Assembly: GCF_018967865.2 (NCBI RefSeq)
Contig: NZ_JAHLZY020000001.1
Span: 3,472,001 to 3,536,000, forward strand
Direction: 5' to 3'
Length of the DNA: 64,000 nt
From: Hymenobacter siberiensis
GTDB taxonomy: Bacteria; Bacteroidota; Bacteroidia; Cytophagales; Hymenobacteraceae
Each line of letters starts with the position of its first letter. Position 1 is the first letter of the stretch. The notes under the pieces are model-generated. The model was not told where the DNA came from. It saw nothing but the letters and a program-made list of their open reading frames with translations, and did not search any database. Below are positions 1-9,227 of the stretch, one piece after another. Position numbers and translations under genes: made by a program.

Positions 1-1380
1 CTGGCCTATAACAACTACCTGTTTCTGGAATTGACGGGCCGTGCTGACCAATCGTCGACGCTGCCGGTTGCCAACAACACCTTCTTCTACCCTTCGGCTA
101 CGGCCAGCTTCGTATTCACGGACGCGCTTAAGATTCAGTCGAACATCTTCTCCTATGGTAAGATTCGTGCCAACGTTTCGAAAGTAGGCCGCGATGCGGA
201 CCCGTTCGTACTCGCTACCACGTATAGCAGCGCCAGCATGGGCAACAACGTTTCGAGCATTAACTTCCCTTTCACGGCTAACGGCACTACCTACCCAGGT
301 TTCGCCATCAGCAACACGATTGGCAGCAACACGCTCACGCCCGAGTTCACGAAGTCGTACGAAGTTGGCACGAACCTGGGCTTCTTCAAGAACCACCTGA
401 GCTTCGAGCTGACGTACTTCTACACGCGCAGCGAAAACCAGATTCTGCCCGTAACCGTGGCATCATCGAGCGGCTTTAACGCCCGCTATGCCAACGTAGG
501 CCGCCTTGACAACAAAGGCTTTGAAGGCCTGATGAACCTGAACCCGATTCGGACGTCGAATTTCCGTTGGGACATCACGGCCAACTTTACCCGCATCAAG
601 AACGAGGTTATCTCCATCACGGAAGGCGTAACCAGCTCCTCCGTAAACGGTTCTGCTTTCATTGGCTCGGTGCCTTCGTTCAAAGTAGGCCAGCCCTATG
701 GTGTAATCATCGGCAACGCTTTGCCGCGTGTGCAGCCCCTCAACGCTGCCGGCCAGCCCAACGACCCACAGTACGTAGGCAAGTACATCATCAACCCCAC
801 CAATGGCTCGTTTGACACGGGCATCCCTAACTCGGTAATTGCCAACCCTAACCCGCTGTGGCAGGGTGGCCTGACCAACACGTTCAACTACCGTGGCGTT
901 GAGCTTTCATTCCTGGTTGACGCTAAATATGGCGGACAACTCCTTTCGTTCACCAATGCATCATTGAAAGGTAGCGGCAACCTCTACGAAACCGGTATGA
1001 ACCGCGATGCTCCGCGCATCATTCCCGGCGTAATTGCCAACGGTGACGGTACTTACCGCCCCAACAACATTCAGATTGACGCCCAGACGTACTGGGGTGC
1101 TTCGGGTGGCCTGCAAAGCCAGCTCAACGTGTACGACGCTACGGTATACCGCCTGCGCGAAGTTTCCCTGGGCTACTCCGTACCCACGGGCCTGCTGTCG
1201 CACACGCCCTTCGGCCAGGTTCGCCTGTCAGTTTCGGGCCGCAACCTGTATTTCTACGCACCCAATGCCAACTTCGACCCGGACGTGAACACCCAGGGCG
1301 CAGGCAACATCCGGGGCCTCGAAGTGCAAGGCGCACCAAACACGCGCAACTACGGTGTTAACCTCCGTTTTACCCTATAA
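1..1380 (+). CDS. SusC/RagA-type TonB-linked outer-membrane protein, C-terminal part
   Basis: The reading frame is open from the first base, so the gene begins upstream of the window and about 459 residues remain. The visible part is the outer-membrane beta-barrel of a SusC-like transporter: alternating polar and aromatic strands, a segment resembling the conserved FF(K)NHLSFELTYFYTR strand, the late YRLREVSLGYSVP and VRLSVSGRNLYF strands, and a C-terminal NYGVNLRFTL ending in an aromatic-containing strand. SusC proteins import oligosaccharides or peptides across the outer membrane with TonB energy, capped by the SusD lipoprotein encoded next (20 nt downstream). The plug domain and substrate clues are outside the window, so the substrate is unknown. 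The ATG-less start near base 31 is not a real start. Confidence 0.93.
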   Translation: MAYNNYLFLELTGRADQSSTLPVANNTFFYPSATASFVFTDALKIQSNIFSYGKIRANVSKVGRDADPFVLATTYSSASMGNNVSSINFPFTANGTTYPGFAISNTIGSNTLTPEFTKSYEVGTNLGFFKNHLSFELTYFYTRSENQILPVTVASSSGFNARYANVGRLDNKGFEGLMNLNPIRTSNFRWDITANFTRIKNEVISITEGVTSSSVNGSAFIGSVPSFKVGQPYGVIIGNALPRVQPLNAAGQPNDPQYVGKYIINPTNGSFDTGIPNSVIANPNPLWQGGLTNTFNYRGVELSFLVDAKYGGQLLSFTNASLKGSGNLYETGMNRDAPRIIPGVIANGDGTYRPNNIQIDAQTYWGASGGLQSQLNVYDATVYRLREVSLGYSVPTGLLSHTPFGQVRLSVSGRNLYFYAPNANFDPDVNTQGAGNIRGLEVQGAPNTRNYGVNLRFTL

Positions 1381-1399
1381 TCTAGCGATTGTCTTTCTC

Positions 1400-2977
1400 A
1401 TGAATAACAAGAAACTAATCGGCATTACGCTGGCAGCCGCCGTGGCTCTTTCCACGATGAGCTGCAATCGGGACAAGTTCCTGGATATTAATACTACTCC
1501 TAACAGCCCAACAGCTGTGACAATGCCGGTGCTGCTTACCAGCACGATTATTAACACGGGCTTCATGGCCACCAACGACCTGGGCCGTGCCTCTGCACTG
1601 CTTGCCCAGCAGTATGCGGGCATTGGCAACCAGCCGGCTGCTTACGACGTGTACATTCTGCGTGGTTCTTTCGACAACCAGTGGAACTTTGAGCTTTACG
1701 GCGGCACCCTCATCAATTCGCAGACGCTGATTGATTTGGCCGCTACCAAGGGCAACCCTGCCTACAGCGGCATTGCCAAGCTGATGAAGGCCTATAACTT
1801 CTCGGTAGTTACCGACCTCTACGGAGACATCCCTTATTCGCAAGCCCTGCAAGGCAATGCCAACCTGCACCCGCGTTACGACAAGCAGGAGGATATTTAC
1901 AAAGGCAACAGCGGCCTAGGAATCACAGGTCTGATTGACCTGGTGAAAGACGGTCTGGCTGACCTGGATAAGGCTGGCCCCGTTAAACCAGGCGTATCTG
2001 ATGACCCGGTTTATGGCAAAACGGCCGATAACATCGCGCAGTGGAAGAAGATGGGCAACATGCTGCTGCTCAAATTCGCCAACACCATCAGCGTGAAAGA
2101 GCCGGCTCTGGCTACTTCCATCATCAATACGGCGTCGGCCAAAGCTTTCACGGCCAACACCGACGACTTCGAGGTGCCTTTTGGCTCCTCCGTGGGCAAC
2201 CAGAGCCCGTTGTACCTGTACAACTTCGTTACCCGTCCTGACGACCAGATGATGAGCCAGACCATTCTCAACAAGATGAATGCGCTGAACGACCCCCGGT
2301 TGCCTATTTACTTTACCCCGACCCCCACTCCTACGGCCACGGTTAACACAACTGGAACCGTGACCACCATTCCCGGCCCGCTGGTGAGTGGCGTGCCTAC
2401 GCCTGCGCTCCTGACTTTTACGGGCTATGTCAACGGCAACAACGTTCCCGTGCCTTCGCGCCCCCTCGGCTATCGGTCGCGCTACAACACGTACATCACC
2501 GGGGTATCCGGCGAAGCTCCGGCTCGTCTGCTGACCAACGCACAGCGTTTGTTCATTCTGGCCGAATCGGCTCTGACCCTGCCCGGTGTTACGCTACCCG
2601 CTGGCAGCACTGCTCAGTCGCTCTACCAGTCGGCCATCAGGGCTTCGATGACCAAGGCCGGCCTTACTTCCTCAGCCGTCGACGCCTACTTTTTAGCTAA
2701 CCCAGGCGTAGCTACCCTCAGCACGAACACGGAAACTGCCAAAGAACAGATTATCACCCAGAAATGGATTTCGTGGGTTGGCACCGGTATCGAGGCTTAC
2801 AACGATTACCGCCGCACTGGTTATCCCGCGCTGGCTCCGGCATTGAACGCATCGGGAGATGACGCTACTTTGCCCAAACGGTTCCCCTACCCTCTCTCCG
2901 AGCTAACTGCCAACGCAGGCGCGGAGAACCAGGATGCCGGCATCCGTACCAGCGTAAAAGTATGGTGGGGCAAGTAG
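1400..2977 (+). CDS. SusD/RagB-family nutrient-binding lipoprotein
   Basis: A 525-residue protein starting at the ATG that is directly followed by a lipoprotein signal (MNNKKLIGITLAAA, lipobox LSTMSC). An upstream TTG in the same frame would put 15 residues before the signal and overlap the susC stop, so the ATG at 1400 is preferred. The helical TPR-like body and the late segment WISWVGTGIEAYNDYRRTG are typical of the SusD-like_2 branch. SusD proteins sit on the cell surface as the lid of the SusC barrel and bind substrate. The immediate position after susC supports one operon and one functional complex. Substrate cannot be inferred because no glycosidase or peptidase accompanies the operon. 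Confidence 0.93.
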   Translation: MNNKKLIGITLAAAVALSTMSCNRDKFLDINTTPNSPTAVTMPVLLTSTIINTGFMATNDLGRASALLAQQYAGIGNQPAAYDVYILRGSFDNQWNFELYGGTLINSQTLIDLAATKGNPAYSGIAKLMKAYNFSVVTDLYGDIPYSQALQGNANLHPRYDKQEDIYKGNSGLGITGLIDLVKDGLADLDKAGPVKPGVSDDPVYGKTADNIAQWKKMGNMLLLKFANTISVKEPALATSIINTASAKAFTANTDDFEVPFGSSVGNQSPLYLYNFVTRPDDQMMSQTILNKMNALNDPRLPIYFTPTPTPTATVNTTGTVTTIPGPLVSGVPTPALLTFTGYVNGNNVPVPSRPLGYRSRYNTYITGVSGEAPARLLTNAQRLFILAESALTLPGVTLPAGSTAQSLYQSAIRASMTKAGLTSSAVDAYFLANPGVATLSTNTETAKEQIITQKWISWVGTGIEAYNDYRRTGYPALAPALNASGDDATLPKRFPYPLSELTANAGAENQDAGIRTSVKVWWGK

Positions 2978-3012
2978 GCCGCCCATTTCTCACAGCAAAA
3001 ATTACTTTTCTC

Positions 3013-3585
3013 ATGAAAAAGCAACTTTTAAATGTATGCGTACTTGCGGTGCTGGCTTTGGGCTCGTTCTCCTGCAAGAAAGTGTACGATGACAATAGCC
3101 TGGCCCCATTGGACCAAGCCTACGCTACGATTCCGGTTACGGTAACCAATGCCGACTTCTTCGAGCGTTTCTACGTCGTGACGGCTACGGCACCTTCCGG
3201 CGCTTTCTCCATCACGTTCTCGATACCTGCCGACAAAGGCAAAATCAAGGAAATAACCCGCGTTTCGACGGGGACCAGTGGATTGGCCCAGGTGCAAGAT
3301 GGCTCAGCCGCCAAGGCTAGCCTGCTGTATAGCTGGAATGGGTTGACTGGTGCCGCTGCTGGCTCAGTAGTTACCCCTGGCAACGGGAGCAACACCATTA
3401 CTTTCACATCAGACCTTAGTAAGTATACCGCTTACCGCACCCGGGTTGGCACAACACTGGCTCCTATTGCAGCCACTGCATCTACCAACCCACAGGCGCC
3501 TAATCAAATCAATTTTTACTTCTTAATCACGCTGGAAGATGGCACCACCATCATTCCGCCGCTGGTGAGAGTACGTGCGATTTAA
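3013..3585 (+). CDS. Small lipoprotein of the SusCD operon
   Basis: A 190-residue protein with a clear lipoprotein signal (MKKQLLNVCVLAVLALGSFSC). The ATG at 3013 is chosen because it starts the signal peptide; the frame is open further upstream without a sensible N-terminus. It lies 35 nt after susD on the same strand and ends in a strong terminator, so it is the last gene of the SusCD operon. The mature part (start KKVYDDNSLAPLDQ) looks all-beta, with residues 40-120 resembling an extracellular Ig-like fold; I recognise no family. Genes in this position often encode surface glycan-binding or accessory lipoproteins, which is inference here. Confidence 0.8.
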   Translation: MKKQLLNVCVLAVLALGSFSCKKVYDDNSLAPLDQAYATIPVTVTNADFFERFYVVTATAPSGAFSITFSIPADKGKIKEITRVSTGTSGLAQVQDGSAAKASLLYSWNGLTGAAAGSVVTPGNGSNTITFTSDLSKYTAYRTRVGTTLAPIAATASTNPQAPNQINFYFLITLEDGTTIIPPLVRVRAI

Positions 3586-3660
3586 TTGCCAATAGGTCTT
3601 CAAACAAAGAACCCCGCCCAATTTGGGCGGGGTTCTTTGTTTGAAGACCTATTGGCAATT
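3584..3660. terminator. Bidirectional terminator made of a perfect 36-bp inverted repeat
   Basis: Arms 3584-3619 and 3625-3660 are exact reverse complements around a 5-nt AT loop; the inner stem is GC-rich (accccgccc / gggcggggt) followed by ttcttt on either strand. It occupies exactly the gap between two convergent genes, and its ends overlap the TAA of the upstream lipoprotein gene (3583-3585) and the TAA of hslU (3659-3661). It should terminate both transcripts. Confidence 0.9.
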
Positions 3661-5065
3661 ACAAAATATACTGGCTCAAATCCCGGTTTTTCACCATGTC
3701 ATTCAGCCGCTCGTTCACGAGGGCGGCGGTGATGAGGATGCGGGCGTTGGCCCCAATCTTGTCGGGCACGTCGTAGAGGATGTCGTTGAGCAGGCGGCTC
3801 ATGACGGTGTGCAGGCGGCGGGCGCCAATGTTCTCAACCTCGGCATTGACCTCGAAGGCGATTTCGGCAATGCGCTCCAGCGCAGCATCCTCAAAGGTTA
3901 GCTCGACCTCTTCGGCTTTGAGCAGGGCCTCGTATTGCTTGGTGAGGGCATTTTTGGGGTCTTTCAGGATGCGGAAGAAGTCGTCCTTGGTCAGGCTTTG
4001 CAGCTCGACACGGATGGGGAAGCGGCCCTGCAGTTCGGGAATGAGGTCGCTGGGCTTGGAGACGTGGAAAGCTCCGGCGGCGATGAACAGGATATGGTCG
4101 GTGTTGACGATGCCGTACTTGGTGTTCACGGCCGAGCCTTCCACGATGGGCAGCAGGTCGCGCTGCACGCCCTGGCGGCTCACGTCGGGGCCACCGCCGC
4201 CGTTTTTGCCGCCGCTGCTGGCTACTTTGTCAATCTCGTCGATGAAGATGATGCCGGCATTTTCGCATTGGCGGATGGCTTCGTCCTTCACGTCGTCCAT
4301 GTCGATGAGCTTGGCGGCTTCTTCGTCGAGGAGGAGCTTGCGGGCTTCGGCCACGGTCACTTTGCGCTTGCGGGTCTTTTTGGGCATCATGTTGCCTAGC
4401 ATGTCCTGCAGGCCCGAGAGTGTACCCTCGTCCATGCCGGGAGGTGCGCCCATCACGCCAATGCTGGGACCGGCCTGCGCCACCTGAATTTCGATTTTGC
4501 GGTCTTCGAGCTCGCCATTTTTAATCTTCTGACGGAACCGCTCGCGGGTACGCTCGTTGAGCTCGGCATCGGAATGGGGCACGTCATCGCCTCCCCCACC
4601 GCCAAAGCCGAGGCCGGTTTTAGCACCAGCGGGCTGCTGGATGGCCGGAATCAGGGCATCGAGAATGAGCTCCTCCACGGCGTCGGCAGCCTGGGCTTTC
4701 ACGGCATCCTGGCGGCGGGCCTTCACGCGGTTGAAGGACTGCTCGGCCAGGTCGCGCACCATGCTTTCCACATCGCGGCCCACATAGCCCACTTCGGTGA
4801 ACTTACTGGCTTCCACTTTCACAAAGGGCGCATCGGCGAGATTGGCCAGGCGGCGGGCAATTTCGGTTTTGCCCACGCCGGTGGCCCCAATCATGAGGAT
4901 GTTGTTCGGGACAATTTCGGCCTGCATATCGGCCGGAGCGTGCAGACGGCGCCAACGGTTGCGCAGGGCAATGGCCACGTGGCGCTTGGCCTCGTGCTGG
5001 CCGATGATGTATTTATCGAGCTCGGCCACGATTTGGGCCGGGGTGAGAAAATCTTGGTTGAGCAT
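3659..5065 (-). CDS. hslU: HslU, ATPase subunit of the HslUV protease
   Basis: A 468-residue AAA+ unfoldase that feeds substrates into the HslV peptidase. Visible family marks are the N-terminal LTPAQIVAELDKYIIGQ, the Walker A GATGVGKTEIARRLA, the pore-loop region TEVGYVGRDVES, Walker B GIIFIDEIDK, and the sensor/C-terminal IGARRLHTVM segment with a terminal YIL that docks into HslV. The intermediate domain contains a glycine-rich stretch (about residues 145-160), common in Bacteroidota. hslV is not in the window, so the two subunits are unlinked here. The gene converges on the SusCD operon across a shared terminator. Confidence 0.96.
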   Translation of the reverse strand: MLNQDFLTPAQIVAELDKYIIGQHEAKRHVAIALRNRWRRLHAPADMQAEIVPNNILMIGATGVGKTEIARRLANLADAPFVKVEASKFTEVGYVGRDVESMVRDLAEQSFNRVKARRQDAVKAQAADAVEELILDALIPAIQQPAGAKTGLGFGGGGGDDVPHSDAELNERTRERFRQKIKNGELEDRKIEIQVAQAGPSIGVMGAPPGMDEGTLSGLQDMLGNMMPKKTRKRKVTVAEARKLLLDEEAAKLIDMDDVKDEAIRQCENAGIIFIDEIDKVASSGGKNGGGGPDVSRQGVQRDLLPIVEGSAVNTKYGIVNTDHILFIAAGAFHVSKPSDLIPELQGRFPIRVELQSLTKDDFFRILKDPKNALTKQYEALLKAEEVELTFEDAALERIAEIAFEVNAEVENIGARRLHTVMSRLLNDILYDVPDKIGANARILITAALVNERLNDMVKNRDLSQYIL

Positions 5066-5098
5066 GGGAAGTGTACGGGAACGGAGTAATGAAAGAAC

Positions 5099-5187
5099 GA
5101 AGCTGTTTAGAAAGTCCCCGAACGGTCATGCAGCGCGCAGCGAAGCATGACCGTTCGGGGACCTTTTGTGACTTTCTAAACAACTCC
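5099..5187. mobile_element. 89-bp miniature element (copy 1) with IS5-type ends
   Basis: The left end gaagctgtttagaaagtc is identical to the 18-bp end of the IS5-family element at 12104. The right end is a slightly diverged inverted copy, gactttctaaacaactcc. A 3-bp direct repeat AAC flanks it (5096-5098, 5188-5190). The interior folds into a hairpin (ccccgaacggtcatgc ... gcatgaccgttcgggg). A second copy of identical length lies at 30729-30817. No coding capacity, so it would need a transposase in trans. Confidence 0.88.
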
Positions 5188-5291
5188 AACGTCATGCGGA
5201 GCGCAGCGAAGCATCTTGCCCGCAATAAGTAATCTAATCGATGGGTTTACTTGCGGCGGACAAGATGCTTCGCTGCGCGCTGCATGACGTT
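5188..5291. repeat. Palindromic intergenic repeat, GTCATGC family, copy 1
   Basis: Imperfect inverted repeat of about 104 bp with arms beginning AACGTCATGC and containing GAGCGCAGCGAAGCATCTTG. The loop contains agtaatctaatcg, a sequence recognisable in other copies. It abuts the miniature element at 5099-5187, whose target duplication AAC forms its first three bases. Confidence 0.85.
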
Positions 5292-5307
5292 CTAAACAAG
5301 CGGGACT

Positions 5308-6369
5308 TTATTCCTTCTTCTTAAACAGCGAATTAAAGTTGCGCGAAATGGTGAAATATTCGCTGGAACCGGCCGCCTGCAGGGTGGCATGGGTATAATC
5401 AATCTGAAACGTGCTAATCTTCAGCATCACGCCAAAGGCCAGGCCGGCGCTGCCGCTGGTATTGTCGAGGCGCAGCTCGCGGCGCTGCAAGTGGTTGTAG
5501 CCGGCCCGGAGCTGAAAGCCCTTGCCGAGTATCAGGGCGGCGCTGACGGTGAGGTGCCGAGCCAGGTTGTCGCCAAAGCTTTTGGTGGCCTTCTTCTCGT
5601 TGCCGCTGGCGTCGAGGGTGCCGCGGGCATTGGGGTCGAGGTACTGAATGTCCCACTGCTGCAGATGATGTGCCGTGAGCGAGAAGCGCAGCGGCATGTG
5701 CTCGGGCTTCACGGTGGCCCCAATCTGCACATCGAGCGGCAGCCGGCCGCGCTCGGTGCCAGGATAGGGCGAGAACTGATAGCCGGCATTTTTCACAGCC
5801 AGGCCCGCCGTGAAATCAGCCGTGGGGTGCTTGTACACTACGCCGGCATCGGCCACACCGGCCAGCGAGCGGCTGCCCGCAATGCTGGATACGGCCAGCT
5901 TAGTGGTGGCGCCAAACGTGAATTTGCCCTTGGTGTAGGAATCACTCACGCCCACGGTGTACTCGTTCACGCCGAACGTGCCGAGGCTGTTGCCGGCAGG
6001 GTCGTAGCTCTCGAAGCTGCCGTAGTTGAGGTAGGTGATGCCCATGCCGAAGCGCCCGGCTTTCTCGGTATTGAACACGTAGGCGGCGGTGCTCTGCTTG
6101 ATATCGGCGAGGTAGGCCACGTAGCTCAGGGCCAGACGGCCATCCATGTCAGCATTGAGCAGCGCCGGGTTGCCATAGAGCATGGTGGGGTCGTCGTTGC
6201 GGTCTGAGACGCTCATGCCGCCCAGAGCCGCCAGGTGCGCGCTGGGCGGCAGGTCCAGAAACGGAAACACGGTGCGGCCGCCCAGCTGCTGCGCGGCCAC
6301 CGAACGCACGGCCAGACTAGCCCCAACAACACAAAAACCAATAATCCGGCGGGCGGAGAGGTGCTTCAT
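5308..6369 (-). CDS. porQ: Type IX secretion system protein PorQ
   Basis: A 353-residue outer-membrane beta-barrel protein with a Sec signal (cleavage near VAAQ, residue 26). The segment after the signal, GGRTVFPFLDLPPSAHLAALGG, followed by MSVSDRNDDPTMLYGNPALL and the C-terminal TISRNFNSLFKKK, is characteristic of PorQ. PorQ pairs with PorU/PorV/PorZ as part of the attachment complex that processes type IX cargo at the cell surface. Two proteins encoded in this window (27338 and 58971) carry plausible type IX sorting tails and would be clients. The gene is bounded by palindromes on both sides and appears monocistronic. Confidence 0.92.
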   Translation of the reverse strand: MKHLSARRIIGFCVVGASLAVRSVAAQQLGGRTVFPFLDLPPSAHLAALGGMSVSDRNDDPTMLYGNPALLNADMDGRLALSYVAYLADIKQSTAAYVFNTEKAGRFGMGITYLNYGSFESYDPAGNSLGTFGVNEYTVGVSDSYTKGKFTFGATTKLAVSSIAGSRSLAGVADAGVVYKHPTADFTAGLAVKNAGYQFSPYPGTERGRLPLDVQIGATVKPEHMPLRFSLTAHHLQQWDIQYLDPNARGTLDASGNEKKATKSFGDNLARHLTVSAALILGKGFQLRAGYNHLQRRELRLDNTSGSAGLAFGVMLKISTFQIDYTHATLQAAGSSEYFTISRNFNSLFKKKE

Positions 6370-6392
6370 TGTTCGAAGATAATAGGTGTGTA

Positions 6393-6498
6393 GTAAGCTT
6401 TAGCTGGCACCGCAGGGCCGTGTAGCCGAAAGAACGCAGCCTTGGAGTTGGTAGTATTCATTCGCCCCCACGGCCCTGCGGTGCCAGCTAAGGCTTAC
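6393..6498. repeat. Inverted repeat with 30-bp arms between porQ and lon
   Basis: Arms 6393-6422 and 6469-6498 are reverse complements with one mismatch (gtaagcTttagctggcac... versus gtaagcCttagctggcac...), separated by 46 bp. It fills the space upstream of porQ and just downstream of lon, so it may serve as the lon terminator and insulate porQ. Confidence 0.8.
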
Positions 6499-6507
6499 CG
6501 CACAGCC

Positions 6508-9015
6508 CTACTGCACCTCCACGCTGGGGCCGGGCGCGGGCACAGGCTCGTCGCGCACGGGCAGCTTTTGCGGGTGCGGCACCAGCTCATCGAGCAGGGC
6601 CACGCGCAGCACATCGTCCACCCGGTCGGCGTAGTGAATGGTAAGGCCTTTGAGGTAGTCTTCCTGGATTTCCTCGATGTCCTTGCGGTTTTTGGGGCAG
6701 AGGATGATGTCCTTCATACCGGCACGACGGGCGGCCAGCAGCTTCTCCTTGATGCCGCCCACGGGCAGCACCTTGCCGCGCAGCGTGATTTCGCCGGTCA
6801 TGGCCAGACGCGGGCGCACCCGGCGCTGGGTGAAGGCCGAGGCCATGCTGGTGAAAATGGCGATGCCCGCGCTGGGGCCATCCTTGGGCACCGCGCCTTC
6901 GGGGAAGTGAATGTGCAGGTCGTACTGCTCAAACAAGCGGTAGTCGATGCCGATTTCATCGGCCCGCGAGCGCAGGTAGGAAAGCGCCGTAATGGCCGAT
7001 TCCTTCATCACATCACCGAGCTGGCCGCTCAGCGTGAGCTTGCCGCGGCCCCGGCTCAGCAGGCTTTCCACGAAGAGAATATCGCCGCCCACTGAGGTCC
7101 AGGCCAGGCCCGTTACCACGCCGGCCGTGTCGTTGTCCTGGTACTGGTCGCGGTCAAAAATGGCCGAGCCGAGGATTTTGCGCACGTCGGCCGGTTCTAT
7201 CACCGCCGGCAGCAGCTCCTTACCGGCCTTGCGGCGGGCCAGGTTACGCGTTACGGCGGCCAGCTTGCGCTCCAGGCCGCGCACGCCCGATTCCCGGGTA
7301 TAGTCGTCGGCCACGCGATGCAGGGCGGCATCGGTGATTTTTACTTCGGTTTCGCCCAGGCCATGGTCTTTCAATTGCTTCGGCCATAGGTGTTTGCGCG
7401 CAATCTGAACCTTTTCCTCCTGAGTGTAGCCGGTGAGGTCGATGATTTCCATGCGGTCGCGCAGGGCGGGCTGAATGGTATCGAGCGAGTTGGCCGTGGC
7501 AATGAACAGAACCTTGCTCAGGTCATATTCTACTTCCAGGTAGTTATCGGTGAAGGTGGCATTCTGCTCCGGGTCGAGCACTTCGAGCAGGGCCGAGCTG
7601 GGGTCGCCGCGAAAGTCGCTGCTCACCTTGTCAATCTCATCGAGAATGATGACCGGATTGGAGGTACCCGCCTTCTTAATCTGGGCGATGATGCGGCCGG
7701 GCATGGCCCCCACGTACGTTTTGCGGTGGCCCCGGATTTCGGCTTCGTCGCGCACGCCACCCAGGCTCATGCGGATGTACTTACGGCCCATGGCAGCCGC
7801 AATGCTGCGACCCAGGCTGGTTTTGCCCACGCCGGGCGGGCCGTAGAGGCACAGAATCGGCGCTTTTAAATCCTGCTTCAGCTTGAGCACAGCGATGTAC
7901 TCCAGGATGCGCTCCTTAACTTTTTCGAGGCCGAAATGGTCGGCGTCGAGGATTTTCTTGGTTTGCTTGAGGTTGAACTTGTCCTTGGTGTACTCGCCCC
8001 AGGGCAGGTCGAGCAGGAACTCGACGTAGTTCATGTTCACCGAATAATCGGGGGCCATGGGGTTGGTGCGGGCCAGCTTCTCCATCTCCTTCTTGAAATG
8101 GAGCGCCACGGCCTCGGGCCATTTCTTGGTTTCGGCGCGGGCCCTGAGGCGGTGCACGTCTTCCTCGGTGCCGTCCTGGCCCAGCTCGTCCTGCAGGGTT
8201 TTGAGCTGCTGGCGCAGGAAATACTCGCGCTGCTGGGCATCAATTCCGGTGTGGGTTTTGGAGCGGATATCCTGCTTGATTTCGAGTAATTCAGCCTGGC
8301 TGAGCAGGGCTTCGAGCAGCAGGCGGGCCTGGGCTTCGGGGTCGGCCAGTTCCAGGAGGCGCTGCTTGGCGGGCAGGTCGAGCTGCACGTTGCTGGACAG
8401 GAAGTGCGTGAGAAAAGCCGGCGACTGAATGCCATCGAGCATGGCCCGGGCTTCCATCGGAATCTCGGGCGTGAGCTCCAGCACCTTGGTCGCGGCCTCG
8501 CGCAGGGCCTGCAACAGGCCAAACTCGCCGGGAATTTCGGGGTTCAGCGATACTTCGGGAAAATAGCTGACGCGGGCCACCAGCGGCGTGAAGCTCAGCT
8601 GCTCTTCGACCGTGAAGCGCACCTGGCCCTGCAGGATGATGGTAATGTGGCCATCGGGCTGCTCCAGCAGCTTCAGAATACGGGCCAGCGTGCCCACGGA
8701 TTGCAGCTCGTCGGTGGTGGGCTCGTCGGCATCGGGATTGAGCTGAGCCACCACGCCGAGGAGCTTGTCGGCGGCGTAGGCTTTGCGCACCAGCTTCACG
8801 CTTTTTTTGCGGGATACCGTTACGGGCAACACCACGCCCGGGAAGAGGACGGTGTTGCGCACTGCCAGCAAGGGCAGCGTGGGCGGGGCATCGTCGCCGC
8901 GCAGGAGGTGGTCGGGGTCGGCGGCCATAATGGCGATGGCTTCGGGTTGAGAGTTAGCGTCGCTAAATGTGCGAATCGGGGCCGCAGCGGAAGAATAAAG
9001 GGAAGCCAGATGCAT
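6508..9015 (-). CDS. lon: ATP-dependent protease Lon
   Basis: An 835-residue Lon protease. The LAN substrate-binding domain starts around residue 45 ([19 protein letters not shown]), followed by a coiled-coil middle, the AAA+ module with Walker [16 protein letters not shown] and Walker [10 protein letters not shown], and the C-terminal serine protease with the catalytic Ser in [14 protein letters not shown] and the catalytic Lys in [14 protein letters not shown]. It degrades misfolded and short-lived regulatory proteins in the cytoplasm. The first 29 residues (before MAADPDHLL) are poorly conserved in Lon; an ATG at 8928 is an alternative start. The C-terminal tail after the protease domain is rich in proline. 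Confidence 0.97.
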   Translation of the reverse strand: MHLASLYSSAAAPIRTFSDANSQPEAIAIMAADPDHLLRGDDAPPTLPLLAVRNTVLFPGVVLPVTVSRKKSVKLVRKAYAADKLLGVVAQLNPDADEPTTDELQSVGTLARILKLLEQPDGHITIILQGQVRFTVEEQLSFTPLVARVSYFPEVSLNPEIPGEFGLLQALREAATKVLELTPEIPMEARAMLDGIQSPAFLTHFLSSNVQLDLPAKQRLLELADPEAQARLLLEALLSQAELLEIKQDIRSKTHTGIDAQQREYFLRQQLKTLQDELGQDGTEEDVHRLRARAETKKWPEAVALHFKKEMEKLARTNPMAPDYSVNMNYVEFLLDLPWGEYTKDKFNLKQTKKILDADHFGLEKVKERILEYIAVLKLKQDLKAPILCLYGPPGVGKTSLGRSIAAAMGRKYIRMSLGGVRDEAEIRGHRKTYVGAMPGRIIAQIKKAGTSNPVIILDEIDKVSSDFRGDPSSALLEVLDPEQNATFTDNYLEVEYDLSKVLFIATANSLDTIQPALRDRMEIIDLTGYTQEEKVQIARKHLWPKQLKDHGLGETEVKITDAALHRVADDYTRESGVRGLERKLAAVTRNLARRKAGKELLPAVIEPADVRKILGSAIFDRDQYQDNDTAGVVTGLAWTSVGGDILFVESLLSRGRGKLTLSGQLGDVMKESAITALSYLRSRADEIGIDYRLFEQYDLHIHFPEGAVPKDGPSAGIAIFTSMASAFTQRRVRPRLAMTGEITLRGKVLPVGGIKEKLLAARRAGMKDIILCPKNRKDIEEIQEDYLKGLTIHYADRVDDVLRVALLDELVPHPQKLPVRDEPVPAPGPSVEVQ

Positions 9016-9038
9016 GAACGGAGATAAAGCAGAAGCAG

Positions 9039-9170
9039 CGGCCGCAGGTGCCAGATTGGCAGTTTGCGGCCTTTCGGTTGGGAAGATACAAGGTACGCTT
9101 TCCCGGCGCGTTTGGGCTTCAAGGGCCGTGCCAGCGGGCTAAAACCGCCAAAGCGGCGCACCTGCGGCCG
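9039..9170. repeat. Short inverted repeat between divergent lon and the PorE-like gene
   Basis: The 13-mer cggccgcaggtgc at 9039-9051 is repeated in inverse at 9158-9170. The intervening 106 bp carries no supported gene. It lies in the divergent promoter region of lon and the OmpA-family gene. Confidence 0.5.
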
Positions 9171-9227
9171 GAGCAGATGCCGAATATGGCTAATTCGTTA
9201 AATTGTCGGCAACTTGCGCAATATTAT

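Noticed and set aside
5389..6207. Long + strand open frame over porQ
   Set aside because: It is the complement of a clear PorQ gene; its predicted protein is low-complexity (Ala/Gly/Val/His), typical of GC-rich shadow frames.
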